Positions 59,782 through 64,000 of a stretch of 64,000 nt of DNA are shown here, piece by piece. Source of the DNA: Serratia nevei. Lineage in GTDB: Bacteria > Pseudomonadota > Gammaproteobacteria > Enterobacterales > Enterobacteriaceae. The notes beneath the pieces were generated by a model, which was given only the letters and a program-made list of their open reading frames with translations, had not been told where the DNA came from and did not search any database. How positions within the stretch are numbered: the stretch's first letter is position 1; each line of letters begins with the position of its first letter. Position numbers and translations under genes: made by a program. The DNA lies in assembly GCF_024160145.1 (NCBI RefSeq), contig NZ_JAMYWQ010000001.1:1-64000 (forward strand), given 5' to 3'.

Positions 59782-60702
59782 TTATGCCGCCGCGGGTAAT
59801 AGCGCCGCGCCGCGCACGCCGCTGCTGTCACCGTGCACCGGCGGGAACACCGCTGCCGGTTCCACGCCCGGCAGCAGCCAGCGCCGCATCGCCGGCGGCA
59901 ACAGCCGATACAGCTCGCCGACGTTCGACAACCCACCGCCCAGCACGAAGGCATCGACGTCCAGCAGCAGCTGCAAACCGGCCAGCGCGCTGGCCAGGAT
60001 GTCGACGTAAATCGTCATCAGCCACTGTGCGAGCGTATCCCCCGCGCGATAGCTGGCGATCAGCGCCGGCACGTCGGCGGCCGGATGGGCAAAGTGGCGG
60101 CTCAGCGCCAGCAGCCCGCTGCCGGAGACGTAGCGTTCAAAGCAGCCGGTCAGCCCGCAGTTGCAGCCGAACAGCGGCAGATCGTAACGCTGTGCCAGCT
60201 GGGCGGAGATCGGCATATGGCCCCATTCGCCCGCCAGGCCGTTGCGCCCCTTGTGCAGTTGCCGGTTCACCACCAGGCCACCGCCGGCGCCGGTGCCGAT
60301 GATGGCGCCGAACACCAGCGGCAAATGGGCGGTTTGCGGCGTGCTGGCTTCCGACAGCGCGAAGCAGCGGCAGTCGTTCTCGATGGCGATCGGCCGCGCC
60401 AGCGCCTGCGTCAAATCATCCGCCAGGCAATGCCCGGTCAGGCAGGGCACGTTAACCGCCAGTTGGCGGCGGCTGATAGGGTCGGTGATCCCCGGCAAAC
60501 CGATGCCGATGCTGCCGCGCGCATGCAGCTCGCGGTCCGCCTGCTCGACCAGCCCGGCGATGCAGGCCACGAACTCGCCGTAGTCGCCGGTTGGGGTGCG
60601 CACGCGCTGGAGCAGCACCCGATTGAGCCGGCGATCGTAAGCGGCCATTTCAATCTTGGTGCCGCCGATGTCGAAGCCGTAACGCATCTCTCTCGTGCTC
60701 AT
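59782..60702 (-). CDS. ROK-family sugar kinase
   Basis: Cytoplasmic ATP-dependent kinase for a hexose or N-acetylhexosamine. The 306 residues have the phosphate loop DIGGTK (11-16), sugar-binding HMPI-preceding LAGEWGH, and the ROK zinc motif CNCGLTGCFE. The overall pattern resembles NagK/AgaK-type kinases. It starts 2 bp after the oxidoreductase stop (TGACCATG), so the two are coupled. Without a PTS in the cluster, this kinase is the likely route to the sugar phosphate used by the AgaS-like enzyme. Confidence 0.9.
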   Translation of the reverse strand: MSTREMRYGFDIGGTKIEMAAYDRRLNRVLLQRVRTPTGDYGEFVACIAGLVEQADRELHARGSIGIGLPGITDPISRRQLAVNVPCLTGHCLADDLTQALARPIAIENDCRCFALSEASTPQTAHLPLVFGAIIGTGAGGGLVVNRQLHKGRNGLAGEWGHMPISAQLAQRYDLPLFGCNCGLTGCFERYVSGSGLLALSRHFAHPAADVPALIASYRAGDTLAQWLMTIYVDILASALAGLQLLLDVDAFVLGGGLSNVGELYRLLPPAMRRWLLPGVEPAAVFPPVHGDSSGVRGAALLPAAA

Positions 60703-60704
60703 GG

Positions 60705-61988
60705 TCAGGCTCCGTTCAGGGCGATCACCGCCGCTTCGCGGCGCGCGCGTTCGGCGGCGAACACCATCAGGTGGCTCTCCAGCGCTTCCGCCGGGCCGGC
60801 CAGTACCTGGTTCGGATCGTTGGCGCGAATGGCCGCGATAAAGTGCTGCATCAGGTAGTAGTCGCCGCCGCCGTGGCCGGCCATGGCGTGCAGATCCTGG
60901 CCGGCGTCGGTGTCGTAATGCGTTTCACCGTCGTCGAGGAACGAGGTGATGCGGATATGGCGGCCGTCGCCCTCCAGGCAGCCACGGCTGCCGAAGATGC
61001 GGGTGTGGCGATCTTCGTGGCGGGTAAAGGCCGTCATGGTGAACGACGCGGTGCGGCCGCCGGCGAACTGCATGTTGACCACCTGATGATCGACCACGTT
61101 ATTGTCGCAGCGGTAGACGCAGCGCCCGTAGGGCCCGTCGCGCAGCGCCGCCCGCAGCGTCGTCTGGTCGGGTTCCGGCGTCAGCACGCGCAGGAAGCCG
61201 GGCGTGGCCTTGTGGTCGTCGCCCAGATAGATGCGTTTGGCGGAATAGGGGCAGGATGCCTCCACCGCGCAATCCAGACAGTTGTCCGCCGCACCGGCCG
61301 GTTGGTTTTCCCGGCGGAAGTGGCGCAGGCCGCCGAAAGAGCTGACCTGCTCGCAGGGCTGCTCCATCACGTAGCGGATCCAGTCGATGTCGTGGCAGGA
61401 TTTCTGCAGCAGCATAAAGGCGGCCTGCCGATCGTTGCGCCAGTTGCCGCGCACGAAGGAGTGCGCCTGATGCCAGTAGCCGACCGGCTCCAGGTGTTGC
61501 AGGCTGACGATGTCGCCGATCGCGCCGTCGCGCAGCAGCTGCTTGAGCTTTTGGGTATAGCGCGTGTAGCGCAGCACGTGGCCGACCGAGAAGATCAGCT
61601 TTTGACGCACCACCTCGGCGACGATGGCGCGGCACTCGTCGGCGTCCGGCGACAGCGGCTTTTCCAGCAGCATGGCGTAGCCCTGGCGGGCGAAGGCCAG
61701 CGCCGGCTCCAGATGCATCTGATCCTGGGTGCAGATCAGCACTGCGTCGGCCAGCCTGCCGGCATCGGCGGCCTGACGCCAGTCGAGGAAGACGTTTTCC
61801 GGCGCGATGGCGTGCTGTGCCACGAACGGCTCGCGGTAAGCGGCGCGCGGTTCCGCCACCGCCACCACCTGCATCAAATCGGGGTGCGCCAGCGCATAGC
61901 GCGAGTAGATTTCACCGCGCGCGCCGGCGCCGACCACCAGCACCCGCACCGGGCGCTGGGCAACGTTGTTGGGTTGTGTTGACGACAT
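60705..61988 (-). CDS. Gfo/Idh/MocA-family oxidoreductase
   Basis: NAD(P)-dependent sugar dehydrogenase or sugar-modifying enzyme of 427 residues. The N-terminal Rossmann motif is VLVVGAGARGEIYSRYAL (about 15-32), followed by the EKPLS motif (LLEKPLSPDADEC) and a C-terminal alpha/beta domain. An internal Cys-rich stretch (CLDCAVEASCPYSAKRIYLG) suggests a metal site. This subgroup, found beside sugar ABC transporters, can act on glycosides by redox chemistry, but the substrate here is unknown. It lies between the ATPase and the kinase genes. Confidence 0.88.
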   Translation of the reverse strand: MSSTQPNNVAQRPVRVLVVGAGARGEIYSRYALAHPDLMQVVAVAEPRAAYREPFVAQHAIAPENVFLDWRQAADAGRLADAVLICTQDQMHLEPALAFARQGYAMLLEKPLSPDADECRAIVAEVVRQKLIFSVGHVLRYTRYTQKLKQLLRDGAIGDIVSLQHLEPVGYWHQAHSFVRGNWRNDRQAAFMLLQKSCHDIDWIRYVMEQPCEQVSSFGGLRHFRRENQPAGAADNCLDCAVEASCPYSAKRIYLGDDHKATPGFLRVLTPEPDQTTLRAALRDGPYGRCVYRCDNNVVDHQVVNMQFAGGRTASFTMTAFTRHEDRHTRIFGSRGCLEGDGRHIRITSFLDDGETHYDTDAGQDLHAMAGHGGGDYYLMQHFIAAIRANDPNQVLAGPAEALESHLMVFAAERARREAAVIALNGA

Positions 61989-62007
61989 TGCTGATACTCC
62001 GCTGTTG

Positions 62008-63120
62008 TTATTTGAGGTTTTGGCCGCTGAGCTCGTCGAACAAATGCGCGCGCGTCAGATCGAAGGCCAGATGAACGCTTTCGCCGAGGCGCGGCTCCCA
62101 GTCCGGCAGCGACGCCATGCGCAGCACGAAACGCAGGTCGGCCAGTTCGCAGTGCAGCAGCTCCTCGTTGCCCATGCGCTCGATGGTGACGATCTGCGCC
62201 GGGAAGCAATTGGCGCTGCCGGGCGCGCACAGCCGCAGGGATTCCGGCCGGATACCGAGGCACACCCGCACATGCGGGTAGTCCACCAACTGCCGTTGCA
62301 GCACCGGCGGCAGCGTGAGCTGGTGTTCCGGGCCGATGCGCAGCCGCACCGTTTGGCCGTCGCGCACGAGCGCCAGATCGTGCAGATTCATCGACGGGCT
62401 GCCGATAAACTCGGCGACGAAACGGTTGGCGGGGTGGTGGTACAGGTTGATGGGCTTATCCACCTGCATGATGGCGCCGCGGTTCATCACGCAAATACGA
62501 TCGCCCATGGTCATCGCCTCGACCTGATCGTGGGTGACGTACACCATGGTGGCGGCGGCGCCTTCCTGCTTCAGCTGGTTGTGCAGTTCGATCAACTGCA
62601 CGCGCATCGACACCCGCAGCTTGGCGTCGAGGTTGGACAGCGGCTCATCGAACAGGAACACCTTGGGCTTGCGCACGATGGCGCGGCCGACCGCCACCCG
62701 CTGGCACTGGCCGCCGGAGAGCTGCCCCGGCTTGCGCTGCAGCAGGTTGGTGATCTCCAGCTTTTCCGCCGCGTCGCGCACCCGGCGGTCGATCTCGGTC
62801 TTGCTCTCTTTGCCGATCAGGCCGAACGCCATGTTCTTGTACACCGTCATGTGCGGGTACAGCGCATAGTTCTGGAACACCATGGCGACGCCGCGATCCT
62901 TCGGCATGCTGTCGTTGACGCAGCGATCGTGGATCAAGATCTGCCCCTCGCTGACGCTCTCCAGCCCGGCGATCATCCGCAGCAGGGTGGATTTGGCGCA
63001 GCCGGACGGGCCGACGAACACCATAAATTCCCCGTCCTCAATCTCCAGATTGACGCCGTGCAGCGCGTGGAAACCGTTGGGGTAGACTTTTTTAACGCTG
63101 TTTAACTGAATTCCGGCCAT
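62008..63120 (-). CDS. ABC sugar transporter ATP-binding protein (UgpC/MalK type)
   Basis: ATPase subunit energising carbohydrate import. The 370 residues have Walker A GPSGCAKST (37-45), Q-loop VFQNYALYPHM, signature LSGGQCQRVAVGRA (134-147), Walker B FLFDE (155-159), H-loop VTHDQVEAMTMGDR, and a C-terminal MalK-type regulatory OB domain. The sixth Walker A residue is Ala (A42) instead of the usual Gly, and the signature has Cys where Arg is common. It is followed 19 bp later by the oxidoreductase gene. Confidence 0.93.
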   Translation of the reverse strand: MAGIQLNSVKKVYPNGFHALHGVNLEIEDGEFMVFVGPSGCAKSTLLRMIAGLESVSEGQILIHDRCVNDSMPKDRGVAMVFQNYALYPHMTVYKNMAFGLIGKESKTEIDRRVRDAAEKLEITNLLQRKPGQLSGGQCQRVAVGRAIVRKPKVFLFDEPLSNLDAKLRVSMRVQLIELHNQLKQEGAAATMVYVTHDQVEAMTMGDRICVMNRGAIMQVDKPINLYHHPANRFVAEFIGSPSMNLHDLALVRDGQTVRLRIGPEHQLTLPPVLQRQLVDYPHVRVCLGIRPESLRLCAPGSANCFPAQIVTIERMGNEELLHCELADLRFVLRMASLPDWEPRLGESVHLAFDLTRAHLFDELSGQNLK

Positions 63121-63141
63121 GTCGTTTACCTTGTCTGCGCG

Positions 63142-63960
63142 TTAGCCTTTCACCCCGGCGCTGGCGATGCCCTGGATGAAATAGCGTTGGAAAATAATGA
63201 ACAGCATCAGCATCGGGATCACCGCCATCAGCGCCCCGGCCATCAGTAGCGGGTATTCCACCCCGGCGCGGCTGGAGAGCGAGGCGAGGCCCACCGGCAG
63301 CGTCAGCTTCTCGGTGGTGGTATTGACGATCAGCGGCCACATCAGGTTGTTCCAGCTCCACAGGCCGTTGATGATGACGCAGGCGATAATGCCCGGCCGG
63401 ATCAGCGGCAGCATGATGCGCCAGAAGATGGCGAAGTAGCTGTAGCCGTCGATCAAGGCCGCTTCTTCCATCTCCTTCGGCACCGCCAGAAAGAACTGGC
63501 GCAGCAGGAAGGTGGCGTAGACGCTGAAAATGCCCGGCAGCACCAACCCGGTGATGCTGTTGACCAGCCCCAGCTTCTGTACCACCAGGAATTGCGGGAT
63601 CAGAAACGCCTGGCCGGGCACCATCAGGATCGACACGCACACCAGAAACACCGCGTCTCGGCCGCGAAAATGCAGGCGCGAGAAGCCATAGGCGGCCAGG
63701 GTGGCGATCGCCATCTGCAGGGTGACGGTGAAGAAGGTCGCCAGCAGCGAGTTGAGATAAAAACCGGCGAACGGGATTTCGTGTATCACCCGGCCGTAGG
63801 CCTGCAGACTGGGGTGCGCCGGCAGCAGCGTCAGCGGGATCTGGATGCTCTCGGCCTGGGTTTTCAACGAGGTCACCAGCATCCAGATAAAGGGCACCAC
63901 CGAGGCCAGCGCCGCCAGCCCCATAAACAGGTACACCAGCGTTTTCTTGCTTGTGTTCAT
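63142..63960 (-). CDS. ABC sugar transporter permease (MalG/UgpE type)
   Basis: Inner-membrane permease subunit of 272 residues with about six transmembrane helices. The EAA loop EEAALIDGYSYFAIFWRIML (about 160-180), which docks to the ATPase, is intact, and the C-terminus IPMLMLFIIFQRYFIQGIAS is typical of the MalG class. GAGGAG precedes the start. It lies 21 bp upstream of the ATPase gene and follows a partner permease that is cut by the window edge. Confidence 0.94.
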   Translation of the reverse strand: MNTSKKTLVYLFMGLAALASVVPFIWMLVTSLKTQAESIQIPLTLLPAHPSLQAYGRVIHEIPFAGFYLNSLLATFFTVTLQMAIATLAAYGFSRLHFRGRDAVFLVCVSILMVPGQAFLIPQFLVVQKLGLVNSITGLVLPGIFSVYATFLLRQFFLAVPKEMEEAALIDGYSYFAIFWRIMLPLIRPGIIACVIINGLWSWNNLMWPLIVNTTTEKLTLPVGLASLSSRAGVEYPLLMAGALMAVIPMLMLFIIFQRYFIQGIASAGVKG

Positions 63961-63970
63961 GTGCAGCTCC

Positions 63971-64000
63971 TCAGCTGACTTTCAGGCGCTTGCCGATCGC
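63971..64000 (-). CDS. Partial: C-terminus of the next ABC permease (MalF/UgpA type)
   Basis: Only the last nine codons and a TGA stop are inside the window, reading AIGKRLKVS. The position, strand, 10-bp spacing to the MalG-type permease and usual order in such operons suggest the partner permease. The rest, and probably the periplasmic binding protein, lie to the right. Confidence 0.6.
   Translation of the reverse strand, partial: AIGKRLKVS

Overview
This window looks like a chromosomal segment of a high-GC enterobacterium, most like Serratia (S. marcescens or a close relative). The evidence is gene order and protein similarity recalled from E. coli K-12: pspF/pspABCD-ycjXF-tyrR-tpx-ycjG-mpaA-mppA, zntB-fnrS-ttcA, nifJ(ydbK)-ydbJ-hslJ-ldhA-ydbH-ynbE-ydbL-azoR-hrpA, ydgD-ydgU-asr, rstBA-folM-ydgI-ydgH-pntAB and uspE-fnr-ogt. 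In E. coli these blocks lie in the replication-terminus half of the chromosome. A near-perfect Tus-binding Ter site at 37466-37488 agrees with that placement. No database search was possible, so the species call is inference.

Layout. 1-12.2 kb: phage-shock regulon with a sigma-54 promoter, the aromatic regulator TyrR, and murein-peptide recycling (YcjG, MpaA, MppA). 12.2-20 kb: a secreted hydrolase, the zinc transporter ZntB, the anaerobic small RNA FnrS, TtcA, and two accessory-looking genes (a low-GC phosphoethanolamine-transferase-like protein and a PL5-type alginate lyase-like protein). 20-35 kb: anaerobic and redox metabolism (NifJ, LdhA), an EmrE-type pump, small lipoproteins, the YdbH-YnbE-YdbL envelope trio, AzoR and HrpA. 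35-42 kb: acid-shock gene asr with an RstA box, the Ter site, an M32 carboxypeptidase and rstAB-folM. 42-46.4 kb: a small operon behind a Fur-box-like site, YdgI and YdgH. 46.9-56.3 kb: transhydrogenase PntAB, an AT-rich island with a second FabI (Ala at position 93) and a hydrolase, then UspE, FNR, two small envelope proteins, Ogt and a fimbrillin-like protein. 56.6-64 kb: a sugar-catabolic cluster (aldolase, AgaS-type SIS protein, DeoR regulator, ROK kinase, Gfo/Idh oxidoreductase and an ABC sugar transporter) that runs off the right edge.

How the genes work together. FNR and its small RNA FnrS are both here, and an FNR box lies at each promoter. RstAB and the RstA-boxed target asr are both here. 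The least standard parts are the AgaS/KbaY-like cluster fed by an ABC importer instead of a PTS, the FabI paralogue island, the Fur-box operon, and a terminator-bearing non-coding region upstream of ldhA that may encode a new small RNA.
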